Below, piece after piece: positions 16,781 through 24,654 of a DNA stretch of 32,740 bases (position 1 is its first letter; each line of letters opens with the position of its first letter). The notes under the pieces were generated by a model that searched no databases, was not told the origin of the DNA, and worked only from the letters and a program-made list of their open reading frames with translations. The DNA comes from Chitinophagaceae bacterium (GTDB lineage: Bacteria > Bacteroidota > Bacteroidia > Chitinophagales > Chitinophagaceae): NCBI GenBank assembly GCA_025933775.1, contig JAICZH010000033.1:1-32740 (forward strand). The letters run 5' to 3'. The position numbers and the translations under genes are program-made.

Positions 16781-17770
16781 TCAGCTCAAAATTCCATGTC
16801 GCGAATCTTTTGAAATATTTTTTATTGTCCACGTTATTTTTTTTTCAAAATCATGCTGGCGTACCATGCAATTTTGCTTGCTGCAAATCGGGCAAGAAAA
16901 TTCTTTGCATCCATCTGTATGAACAAACATTTCTACCGCTTCGCCAAATTCTTTTCTTACCAGTTTTGCCAACGCTTCAACTTCTTCATGGGCTTCAGAA
17001 ACATTTAAGTACCATGGCACGGTAAGATGGCAATCGCAATGCAAAGTGCTTCCATATTTAATGAAACGCAGGTTATGCAGATCAATCCAGTTTTCTTTTC
17101 TGTTTTTATTTAATACATCCACGAGGCTGTGCAATAATTTAATATCCGCTTCATCCATAATACCGGCAATAGAGGTACGCATAATTTTGATTCCGGTATA
17201 AATAATTATTACAGCAAAAAGACATGCCACAGCGCCATCGAGCCATGTTTGTTTTGTAAATAAAATTAAAATCAATCCCACAAAAATTCCAATGGTAGAA
17301 TAGGTATCTGTTTTTAAATGCTTGCCTTCAGCAATTAACGGCAATGAATTATTTTTTTTGCCCGTACGTTCGCATATTGCTCCTGCTACATAATTTACAA
17401 TTCCTGTTGCTGCCAATAAAATTATTCCATAATCAAGCTTTGCAATTTGATAAGGATGAAAAAAACTTAACGCTGCTTTATAAATAATAAATAATCCGGC
17501 AACGGTTATTAAAGTTCCTTCCACTCCGGCAGAAATAAATTCAACCTTTCCATGACCATAAGGATGGTCGGCATCTTTGGGCTTTGCCGACAAATAAACA
17601 CTGTACAATGCCAAAAGCCCGGAAACAATATTCACAATACTTTCAAGCGCATCTGTAAGTATGGCAAGCGACCGCGTGAGATACCATGCAATAATTTTTA
17701 CTGCAAATAAAACAATGGCAATAACGGTAATTATTTTTTGAAGCCTGATATTTTCTTTTGAAGCAATCAA
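16781..17770 (-). CDS. CDF cation efflux transporter with Cys-rich tail
   Basis: A proton-coupled divalent metal exporter of the cation diffusion facilitator family, 329 residues with six membrane segments. Family motifs are HPYGHGKVE (69-77) and the fifth-helix HxxxD (His151, Asp155 in HLKTDTYST). In the second helix the metal site appears as Asp40-x-x-Glu43-x-x-x-Asn47 (TDALESIVNI). The C-terminal cytoplasmic domain ends with a CxxxxCxxCxxxxC motif (Cys288, 293, 296, 301) in HTDGCKEFSCPICSKQNC, an added soft-metal or zinc site. The substrate is uncertain. The gene lies convergent to VIT1 and divergent from groES. Confidence 0.9.
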   Translation of the reverse strand: MIASKENIRLQKIITVIAIVLFAVKIIAWYLTRSLAILTDALESIVNIVSGLLALYSVYLSAKPKDADHPYGHGKVEFISAGVEGTLITVAGLFIIYKAALSFFHPYQIAKLDYGIILLAATGIVNYVAGAICERTGKKNNSLPLIAEGKHLKTDTYSTIGIFVGLILILFTKQTWLDGAVACLFAVIIIYTGIKIMRTSIAGIMDEADIKLLHSLVDVLNKNRKENWIDLHNLRFIKYGSTLHCDCHLTVPWYLNVSEAHEEVEALAKLVRKEFGEAVEMFVHTDGCKEFSCPICSKQNCMVRQHDFEKKITWTIKNISKDSRHGILS

Positions 17771-17790
17771 TCGAAATAATTTGCGGGCAG

Positions 17791-17798
17791 CAAAAGTA
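17791..17798 (-). promoter_or_regulatory. Candidate -7 box of the CDF gene
   Basis: TACTTTTG on the minus strand, 20 bases before the ATG. No TTTG box lies at the 17-base spacing, so the promoter is only partly matched. Confidence 0.4.
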
Positions 17799-17811
17799 CG
17801 AACTTGTATCT

Positions 17812-17842
17812 GGTTTCAGGTTGCAGGTTGCAGGTTTCAGGT
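17812..17842. repeat. 7-bp tandem repeat (GGTTGCA/GGTTTCA)
   Basis: Four units plus three bases: GGTTTCA, GGTTGCA, GGTTGCA, GGTTTCA, GGT. It lies in the divergent space between the CDF and groES genes. Confidence 0.85.
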
Positions 17843-17941
17843 AAACTTTTATTTTTATTTATTATGAAATTTTGGCTGATAGTTGGCATACAACTCTGCC
17901 ATGCTTAGTTACGAATATGACAACAAAACTTATTCATAAGG

Positions 17942-17968
17942 TTTGGTACAATTATTCGTGTACATTTG
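17942..17968 (+). promoter_or_regulatory. Candidate groESL promoter
   Basis: TTTG (17942-17945), a 15-base spacer and TACATTTG (17961-17968). The spacer is two bases shorter than in the hutH and repeat promoters. The predicted start is near 17975. No CIRCE element (TTAGCACTC-N9-GAGTGCTAA) is present upstream of groES. Confidence 0.5.
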
Positions 17969-17974
17969 CAACCC

Positions 17975-17994
17975 TCCAAAGGGAGTCCTTTGGA
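17975..17994 (+). promoter_or_regulatory. Perfect hairpin at the predicted groESL 5' end
   Basis: TCCAAAGG, loop GAGT, CCTTTGGA: an 8-bp perfect stem. It begins at the predicted transcription start and lies about 30 bases before the groES ATG. Confidence 0.55.
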
Positions 17995-18024
17995 CAAAAA
18001 AAAATCAATAAAAATTTTACTATT

Positions 18025-18324
18025 ATGGCAAAAGAAAATTTTGAGCTCTTTGATGACAGAGTTCTTGTGAAGCCCAATGCGGCTGAAGAAAAAACTGCAG
18101 GCGGTATTATTATTCCCGATACTGCAAAAGAAAAACCCCAGAAAGGTACTGTAGTTGCAGTAGGTAAAGGAAAATATGCCGAGCAAACCGGCCAGCTTAT
18201 TCCGCTACAAATTAAAGCCGGTGATACCGTTATGTATGGAAAATACGGCGGTACAGAAATTACAATTGAAGGAGCAGATTATTTAATCATGAGGGCTTCG
18301 GATATTTTAATGAAAGTGAAATAA
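18025..18324 (+). CDS. groES: Co-chaperonin GroES
   Basis: The 10-kDa lid of the GroEL folding chamber, working as a heptamer in the cytoplasm. The track frame starts far upstream at 17872; the ATG at 18025 gives the normal 99-residue protein starting [18 protein letters not shown]. The mobile loop that binds GroEL is [18 protein letters not shown], and the C-terminal half has the usual [14 protein letters not shown] and [10 protein letters not shown]. groEL follows 28 bases later, forming the classical operon. Confidence 0.98.
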   Translation: MAKENFELFDDRVLVKPNAAEEKTAGGIIIPDTAKEKPQKGTVVAVGKGKYAEQTGQLIPLQIKAGDTVMYGKYGGTEITIEGADYLIMRASDILMKVK

Positions 18325-18352
18325 TTTTTTTAAAACTTTAATCATTAATAAA

Positions 18353-19990
18353 ATGTCAAAACAAATATTTTTTGAAATTGAAGCCCGCAATAAAATGAAA
18401 AAGGGCGTAGATACTTTAGCCAATGCAGTTAAAGTAACTCTTGGTCCAAAAGGCCGCAACGTTGTTATCGAAAAAAAATTCGGCGCACCCGCTATTACTA
18501 AGGATGGCGTAACCGTTGCAAAAGAAATTGAATTGGAAGACCCGATTGAAAACATGGGTGCTCAAATGGTAAAAGAAGTTGCTTCTAAAACTGCAGATAT
18601 TGCAGGAGACGGAACAACTACTGCAACTGTTCTTGCACAATCTATCATCAGCGAAGGATTGAAAAACGTAGCAGCCGGCGCTAATCCAATGGATTTGAAA
18701 CGTGGTATTGATAAAGCTGTAATTGCTGTTGTAGAAAATTTGAAAAAACAATCAGTAGCCGTTGGCGATAATAATAGTAAAATTGAACAGGTAGCCTCCA
18801 TATCAGCCAACAACGAAGAATCAATTGGAAAGCTTATCGCCGAAGCAATGACCAAAGTGGGCAAAGAAGGCGTGATAACTGTAGAAGAAGCAAAAGGAAC
18901 TGATACCACTGTTGAAGTTGTTGAGGGTATGCAATTCGACAGAGGATATATTTCTCCATACTTTGTAACCAACAGCGAAAAGATGGAAGCTGAGTTACAA
19001 AATCCTTACATTTTAATTTATGACAAGAAGGTATCTACCATGAAAGATATTCTTCATATTCTTGAAAAAGTGGCGCAAGGTGGCCGTCCGCTATTAATTA
19101 TTTCGGAAGATCTCGAAGGCGAAGCATTGGCAACTTTAGTTGTAAATAAATTACGCGGTACGCTGAAAGTGGCTGCTGTAAAGGCTCCTGGCTTTGGCGA
19201 TCGGCGTAAAGAAATGTTGCAGGATTTGGCAGTGCTTACAAAAGGTATTGTAATAAGTGAAGAGCAAGGTTACAAATTAGAAAATGCTGATCTTACATAT
19301 CTTGGCGAAGCAACATCAGTTACTATTGATAAAGACAATACAACAATCGTTGGTGGCAAAGGCGATAAAAAAGATATTACTGCAAGAGTAAATCAAATAA
19401 AAGCGCAGATAGAAACTACCACATCAGATTATGATAAAGAAAAATTACAAGAACGTTTGGCAAAATTAAGTGGTGGTGTTGCGGTATTGTATGTTGGCGC
19501 TGCAACAGAAGTAGAAATGAAAGAAAAGAAAGACCGTGTTGATGATGCGCTTCATGCAACCAGAGCCGCAGTGGAAGAAGGAATTGTACCGGGTGGCGGC
19601 GTGGCTTATGTACGCACTATTGAAGCGCTTGACAAACTGAAAGGCGCCAATGAAGATGAAACAACCGGCATTCAAATAGTGAAGCGTGCTGTGGAAGAAC
19701 CTTTACGCCAAATCGTTATAAACAGTGGCATTGAAGGCAGCATTGTAGTACAAAAAATAAAAGAAGGTAAAGGTGATTTTGGTTTTAATGCACGCACTGA
19801 AAAGTATGAAAATCTTTTAGCCGCAGGCGTAATTGATCCTACAAAAGTTACCCGTATTGCATTAGAAAATGCAGCTTCTATTGCAGGCATGTTGTTAACT
19901 ACCGAATGTGTAGTAAGCGATAAACCTGAAAAAGAAAAACCAGCAATGCCTCCAATGGGCGGCGGCGGAATGGGTGATATGGGCTATTAG
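18353..19990 (+). CDS. groEL: Chaperonin GroEL (Hsp60)
   Basis: The 14-subunit ATP-driven folding chamber. At 545 residues it is full length. The nucleotide site has [10 protein letters not shown] near residue 30 and [12 protein letters not shown] near 90. The equatorial and apical domains carry the expected motifs, such as [21 protein letters not shown] and [14 protein letters not shown]. The flexible Gly/Met tail is short ([12 protein letters not shown]). The gene follows groES directly and ends before a strong terminator. It is a good phylogenetic marker for this window. Confidence 0.99.
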   Translation: MSKQIFFEIEARNKMKKGVDTLANAVKVTLGPKGRNVVIEKKFGAPAITKDGVTVAKEIELEDPIENMGAQMVKEVASKTADIAGDGTTTATVLAQSIISEGLKNVAAGANPMDLKRGIDKAVIAVVENLKKQSVAVGDNNSKIEQVASISANNEESIGKLIAEAMTKVGKEGVITVEEAKGTDTTVEVVEGMQFDRGYISPYFVTNSEKMEAELQNPYILIYDKKVSTMKDILHILEKVAQGGRPLLIISEDLEGEALATLVVNKLRGTLKVAAVKAPGFGDRRKEMLQDLAVLTKGIVISEEQGYKLENADLTYLGEATSVTIDKDNTTIVGGKGDKKDITARVNQIKAQIETTTSDYDKEKLQERLAKLSGGVAVLYVGAATEVEMKEKKDRVDDALHATRAAVEEGIVPGGGVAYVRTIEALDKLKGANEDETTGIQIVKRAVEEPLRQIVINSGIEGSIVVQKIKEGKGDFGFNARTEKYENLLAAGVIDPTKVTRIALENAASIAGMLLTTECVVSDKPEKEKPAMPPMGGGGMGDMGY

Positions 19991-20030
19991 TCGAATGTAC
20001 AAATTAAGATGTACTATGTAAATATTTTAA

Positions 20031-20062
20031 ATCCCTTTGCAGCAATGCAAGGGGATTTTTTT
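20031..20062 (+). terminator. Intrinsic terminator of groESL
   Basis: Ten-base-pair stem ATCCCTTTGC / GCAAGGGGAT with one G-U pair, a 6-base loop and a T-run after it, about 40 bases past the groEL stop. Confidence 0.9.
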
Positions 20063-20131
20063 ATTGGCTAAATGTTACGGAATGATCTGCGTTTAGCCGT
20101 AACCGTTATATTTATAATTTTTTACAAAATT

Positions 20132-20139
20132 TATTTTTG
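20132..20139 (+). promoter_or_regulatory. Candidate promoter (-7 box) of the HupE-like gene
   Basis: TATTTTTG matches TAnnTTTG and lies 16 bases before the ATG. TTTA stands at the 17-base spacing upstream, a three-of-four match to TTTG. Confidence 0.5.
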
Positions 20140-20155
20140 TAAATTACTTTTATAA

Positions 20156-20737
20156 ATGAATGATTTTACTTTTTATTTCAGTATCGGATGGCAACACATC
20201 ATTAATGCTGAAGCGCTGGATCACATTTTTTTTATCACTGTATTGGCAGCCATTTATATGCTGAAAGATTGGCGCAGCGTGCTTATACTCGTTACTGCAT
20301 TTACCGTTGGCCATACCATTACACTTATACTTAGTACAAAAAGAATTGTAGAAGTAAATGAACATTGGATTGAATTTTTAATTCCATGTACTATTGTGCT
20401 CACTGCGCTTAGCAACTTTTTTCAAAAATCGTTTACAACAAAAGCCATAAGAATAAATTATTTTTTGGCACTTTTTTTCGGGCTTATTCACGGGCTTGCT
20501 TTTGCAAACACATTGCGAATGATTCTTGCGCCAGAGCAAAGCTTTGCATTATCAATGTTTAGCTTTAGCATGGGCTTGGAAACAGGACAAATTTTAATCG
20601 TATTTATTATTTTATTGCTTTCGCAATTTTTCATTGGCATATTAAAAATTAAAAGAAGAGATTGGGTAATTTTTCTTTCGGCAATTGTTTTTGGTTTAGC
20701 GATGCAAATGGCAATACAAAGATGGCCTGCTTTATGA
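20156..20737 (+). CDS. HupE/UreJ-family membrane protein
   Basis: A 193-residue inner-membrane protein with about six hydrophobic segments. Its conserved His motifs sit at helix ends: EALDHIFFITVLA, AFTVGHTITLIL and FGLIHGLAFANTL. This is the HupE/UreJ layout, a family tied to nickel or cobalt handling near hydrogenases and ureases. No hydrogenase or urease gene is in the window, and in Bacteroidota such proteins commonly stand alone, so a metal-transport role is only inferred. Confidence 0.82.
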   Translation: MNDFTFYFSIGWQHIINAEALDHIFFITVLAAIYMLKDWRSVLILVTAFTVGHTITLILSTKRIVEVNEHWIEFLIPCTIVLTALSNFFQKSFTTKAIRINYFLALFFGLIHGLAFANTLRMILAPEQSFALSMFSFSMGLETGQILIVFIILLLSQFFIGILKIKRRDWVIFLSAIVFGLAMQMAIQRWPAL

Positions 20738-20776
20738 AAATAAAACCAGTATGATAATAACTCATAAATTTATTAC

Positions 20777-21697
20777 ATGAAAAATTTTTTTCTGATTGTC
20801 TTACTTATAATTTTTTTTATGCAGCCGATGTATGCACAACAAACTATTCAATTATATGATGGCAATGTTCCCAACAGCAAAGCCTATTCTACAAAAGAAT
20901 TTTGGGAGCCGCAGAGCAACGGAGATACTTTGGTGCATTATATTTCCGAGCCAACGTTAAGTATTTTTCTTCCTGATAAAAAAATAGCAAACGGAACAGC
21001 AGTAATCATTTGCCCCGGCGGTGGTTATTGGATCAATTCAATTGTAAAAGAAGGATATGATGTTGCGCGAAAATTTAATGAATGGGGCGTTGCGGCGTTT
21101 GTTTTAAAATATCGTATTCCAAACGACTCATCAATGATTGATAAAAAAATTGCTCCCTTGCAAGATGCGCAAAGAGCCATTCAGCTTGTAAGAATTCATG
21201 CAAAAGAATGGAATATTGATTCCACTAAAATAGGCATCATGGGTTTTTCTGCAGGCGGTCATGTAGCTGCTACAGCCGCAACACATTTTCAAAAAAATTA
21301 CATTGAAAATAAAAATAAAATAAATTTGCGCCCCGATTTTGTTATGCTCATTTATCCTGTAATCAGCTTCCAGAGCGGCATTGGCCACGTTGGTTCCAAA
21401 GATCAGCTTATTGGAAAAAATCCTTCTCAAAAATTAATTGATTTTTTTTCAAATGAAAAACAGGTTACGACGCAAACTCCGCCGGCATTTATTGTACAGG
21501 CAACGGACGACAGCACCGTGCCTGTAATAAACAGCATTGTTTTTTATGAGGCGCTGTTAAAAAATAAAATACCAGCAGAAATGCATATTTATAAAAGCGG
21601 CGGCCATGGATTTGGAATGCACAACTCAACCACGAAAGATGAATGGATGGAACGATGCAAAAACTGGATGCAAAGCATGAATTGGTTGAGTAAATAA
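20777..21697 (+). CDS. Exported alpha/beta hydrolase (esterase-like)
   Basis: A 306-residue secreted hydrolase with a signal peptide (MKNFFLIVLLIIFFMQPMYAQQ). The oxyanion motif is PGGGYW (80-85), the nucleophile Ser158 lies in GFSAGGH, the acid is one of the Asp pair 244-245 in ATDDSTVPV, and the His is 277 in SGGHGFGMH. This complete triad fits the BD-FAE/acetylxylan-esterase-type group, which removes acyl groups from polysaccharides. The substrate is inferred from family. It starts 39 bases after the HupE-like gene, possibly in the same transcript. Confidence 0.88.
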   Translation: MKNFFLIVLLIIFFMQPMYAQQTIQLYDGNVPNSKAYSTKEFWEPQSNGDTLVHYISEPTLSIFLPDKKIANGTAVIICPGGGYWINSIVKEGYDVARKFNEWGVAAFVLKYRIPNDSSMIDKKIAPLQDAQRAIQLVRIHAKEWNIDSTKIGIMGFSAGGHVAATAATHFQKNYIENKNKINLRPDFVMLIYPVISFQSGIGHVGSKDQLIGKNPSQKLIDFFSNEKQVTTQTPPAFIVQATDDSTVPVINSIVFYEALLKNKIPAEMHIYKSGGHGFGMHNSTTKDEWMERCKNWMQSMNWLSK

Positions 21698-21734
21698 GCA
21701 TTTGTTATTTTCGTGTATCCGTTACCGTTAGTAA

Positions 21735-21762
21735 AGCGGGAAGATTAAAAAATCTTCCCGCT
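21735..21762. terminator. Bidirectional hairpin terminator
   Basis: Perfect 12-bp stem AGCGGGAAGATT / AATCTTCCCGCT with a 4-base AAAA loop, between the converging hydrolase and DUF2911 genes. T-runs are weak on both sides. Confidence 0.8.
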
Positions 21763-21771
21763 AAGTTTAAT

Positions 21772-22878
21772 TTAGTTAATATCTTTTCCTGCATTCAAAT
21801 CTTCAATCATCTTATCAACCGCATCTTTATTAAGTTTATTTGGAGCTAATGGTTGTGCCAGCTTTGCATATTTTAATGCATTTTTATAATCGCCGTTTGC
21901 AGAATAGCCTCTCACCAAACCCATATCGGTAGTAAATTGTCCCGGATTTTTTTGAGCATTCATTTTAAAAATTTCCAGTGCTTCTTTAGGTTTTTTTTCC
22001 GAAATCAATTGCTTTCCGTAATTATGTAAATCCTGCATACTTCCCAATGGGAGCGCTTCTTTCATCATTGCATCGGCTTCTGATGTTTTGTTTTCTTTTT
22101 GAAGTATCATTGCTTTATTGCTTAAAGTATTAAAATTTTTTTGCCCAACAAATCTTCCATTAATAGAATAATCGCTCCATTCGTCTGCATCTTCAAAGTC
22201 ATTATTATTTGCTGCAAAGTTCGAAGCCTGCACCCATGCATCTGCATTAAATCCTTTGCTCGATTTCAATTCATTTCTGAACATAGCCAATTGGGTTTTT
22301 GGATAATCCACTTCTACTTTAAAAGGTATTTTTAATTTTTCCCACATCAAAGCTATTACAGCGCTATTGGGCGTTTCATTCATAAATTCATATTTGAGCC
22401 ATTCTACATTTTCATTTAGCGGTTCAGTTTTTACAGTTACTCTCAACGCATCTTCTTTCGGATCATAAAAAAAAGAACCCCACGATGTGGAGTTGTTGCT
22501 GAAAATTAAAGTAGCTTCTCCGTCTCCCATTGCTACAAAAAAGCCATACGTTCCTGCTGCCAAAGGTTTACCTTCTACTGTAACATCGGTGCTGAATGAA
22601 ATAGTTGTATTTTCATTGGCTCCTCCCCGCCAGGGAGCAGCAGTGCTGATGCCAAAACCAAGGTCTTTAAAACCGGTATGCACTAATCCATTCCATATTT
22701 TTCCTTCACGACCTTTTACGCCGGGCCTGTCGTAATGTATTGTAACATCAGTAATGCCGATGCGCTCGCTCACCGAGGCTTTTTTATTACCGCCATCGGG
22801 TGGCGTAGTAAGCGATTGCGAAAATGCGCAATTGCTTAAAAAAATAGTTATTGCAATCAGATAAATTTTTTGTTTCAT
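21772..22878 (-). CDS. Exported DUF2911 protein with TPR-like tail
   Basis: The track starts at 22971; the ATG at 22878 is preferred because it opens a signal peptide (MKQKIYLIAITIFLSNCAFSQ), giving 368 residues. The first ~170 mature residues are the DUF2911 domain, with IGITDVTIHYDRPGVKGREGKIW, PWRGGANENTTISFSTDVTVEGKPLAAGTYG and NSTSWGSFFYD. The C-terminal ~150 residues are helical with TPR-like pairs (NYGKQLISEKKPKEALEIFKMNAQKNPGQ, and ALKYAKLAQPLAPN). DUF2911 has no known activity. It is common in Bacteroidota, where it is usually exported. Confidence 0.88.
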   Translation of the reverse strand: MKQKIYLIAITIFLSNCAFSQSLTTPPDGGNKKASVSERIGITDVTIHYDRPGVKGREGKIWNGLVHTGFKDLGFGISTAAPWRGGANENTTISFSTDVTVEGKPLAAGTYGFFVAMGDGEATLIFSNNSTSWGSFFYDPKEDALRVTVKTEPLNENVEWLKYEFMNETPNSAVIALMWEKLKIPFKVEVDYPKTQLAMFRNELKSSKGFNADAWVQASNFAANNNDFEDADEWSDYSINGRFVGQKNFNTLSNKAMILQKENKTSEADAMMKEALPLGSMQDLHNYGKQLISEKKPKEALEIFKMNAQKNPGQFTTDMGLVRGYSANGDYKNALKYAKLAQPLAPNKLNKDAVDKMIEDLNAGKDIN

Positions 22879-23175
22879 AAAAAATTTGTTTAGATGCTGA
22901 AAGTAAAAAATAAATTTTTTTGACTTAAATAGTTTTTGATGAATGGTATAAATTTTCATGGGAGCCTGCATCGAAAAATATTTTTTATTTTTTTTTGAAT
23001 TAATAAACGGCGAAGTTTATATACTTTTTTAAAATGTAAATTTGCCAAATAAAAATTATTTACAAAAAATTATTAAAAAATAAACTGAAAGATAAAGATG
23101 ATAATTTAATGCAATCATTTTGGATGAGCAATTTTTATTGTTGCATAAATTTGTTTTATTTTTTTAGTAAAATTA
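22879..23175. other. ~300-base divergent A/T-rich spacer
   Basis: Lies between the divergent DUF2911 and ClC genes. It is largely runs of A and T. A candidate -7 box TAAATTTG (23146-23153) with TTTG 23 bases upstream may serve the ClC gene. I see no gene or structured RNA. Confidence 0.5.
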
Positions 23176-24549
23176 ATGCCAGCAAAAACCATAAGAAAAA
23201 TTTTAAAAAGAGCTTTTGACAAAATAAGTAATGAAAAAGTTAAGCAAAATCTTTTACAGGCAATACCATTTTGGGTAGCTTCTATAATTACCGGATTAAT
23301 TGCTGTTTTTTATTCCCGCATTTTTGCTTTTTTAGAGAGCCAGTCATTTTCGATTATTCATTATCATTCGTGGCAAATATTTATTTTAACGCCTTTATGT
23401 TTTTTAATTGCCTGGTGGCTGGTAAAAAAATTTGCACCAAACGCACGCGGAAGCGGTATTCCACAAGTTGTAGCGGCAATTGAACTTGCCAATCCGCGTG
23501 ATGATAAAAAAATTAAAAAACTGTTAAGCATAAAAGTTTTTATTGTAAAAATTATTTCAAGCTTTATGATGATACTTGGCGGAGGCATTATAGGAAAGGA
23601 AGGCCCTACTGTTCAAATTGCGGGAACTGTTTTTAGAAAAATTAATGAATGGCTTCCTTCGTGGTGGCCTAAAATTTCAAAACGCAATATGATTATGACG
23701 GGCGCCGCCGCCGGGCTTGCCGCTGCATTTAATACACCGTTAGGCGGTATTGTATTTGCTGTTGAAGAGCTTACCAAAACACACATCAGTTATTTTAAAA
23801 CAGCATTGTTTACCGCAGTAATTATAGCAGGGTTAACTGCACAAGGTTTATTAGGTCCTTATTTATATCTCGGCTATCCTGATGTTACCGGGCTTTCCAA
23901 TTTTATATTTTTTCCATTGATATTTGTTGCAATTATTGCAGGCTTATCAGGAAGCATTATGTCGAAAATTATATTATTAATTTTTCGCTGGAAAAGAAAT
24001 TTTAAATTTCAGTACCAGCATATTTTATATGTTTTATCATGCGCTATTATTATTGCATCAATTGCATTTTTTTTCGATCCGCGCATACTTGGTTCAGGAA
24101 AAGAAATAATGACAACTACTTTATTCAGCGCTCAAAAAAATGTACAGTGGTACACAGCTATTGATAGAATAATTGGTACAATGTTCAGTTTTACAACAGG
24201 AGCAGCAGGTGGAATATTTGCGCCCTCGCTCGGCGCCGGCGCCGGTATCGGCTCGCTTATGGCCGGATGGCTGGAGGTTACTGCAAACAATGCCAACTTA
24301 CTTATTTTATGCGGCATGGTTGGGTTTTTAACAGGCGTTACACGCACTCCATTTACTTCTGCAATTCTTGTTTTGGAAATGACCGACAGGCACAATGTAA
24401 TTTTTCATTTAATGATCGCGGGCCTTGTAGCAAGCCTTGTTTCAATGTTTATTGATAAACATTCTTTGTATGATCATTTGAAAGTTCAAACATTACACGA
24501 TTTATATCATGAAGATAAAAAATCTGAATCGCTGAAACACACCCACTGA
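23176..24549 (+). CDS. ClC-family chloride channel/antiporter (no CBS)
   Basis: A 457-residue inner-membrane chloride channel or Cl-/H+ antiporter. Ion-path motifs are all present: GSGIP (92-96), GKEGP with the gating Glu at 142, and GIFAP (346-350). The position matching the internal proton-transfer Glu carries Glu (VEEL, 197-198), which favours an antiporter. There is no C-terminal CBS pair; the protein ends 50-odd residues after the last helix. It is followed 105 bases later by a second ClC gene on the same strand. Confidence 0.93.
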   Translation: MPAKTIRKILKRAFDKISNEKVKQNLLQAIPFWVASIITGLIAVFYSRIFAFLESQSFSIIHYHSWQIFILTPLCFLIAWWLVKKFAPNARGSGIPQVVAAIELANPRDDKKIKKLLSIKVFIVKIISSFMMILGGGIIGKEGPTVQIAGTVFRKINEWLPSWWPKISKRNMIMTGAAAGLAAAFNTPLGGIVFAVEELTKTHISYFKTALFTAVIIAGLTAQGLLGPYLYLGYPDVTGLSNFIFFPLIFVAIIAGLSGSIMSKIILLIFRWKRNFKFQYQHILYVLSCAIIIASIAFFFDPRILGSGKEIMTTTLFSAQKNVQWYTAIDRIIGTMFSFTTGAAGGIFAPSLGAGAGIGSLMAGWLEVTANNANLLILCGMVGFLTGVTRTPFTSAILVLEMTDRHNVIFHLMIAGLVASLVSMFIDKHSLYDHLKVQTLHDLYHEDKKSESLKHTH

Positions 24550-24654
24550 TTTGAGCAAATCAAGAAAGCGTGGAATTATTTAAAGTTTGCTAAAAAAAGC
24601 TTGTTGAAATAAAGAAATGATGCTAAATTGTAATTTATAGATTGGCGCTATTAA

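Noticed and set aside
16738-17025. 95-aa plus-strand ORF at the CDF gene end
   Set aside because: Mostly antisense to the Cys-rich tail of the CDF gene; no motif.
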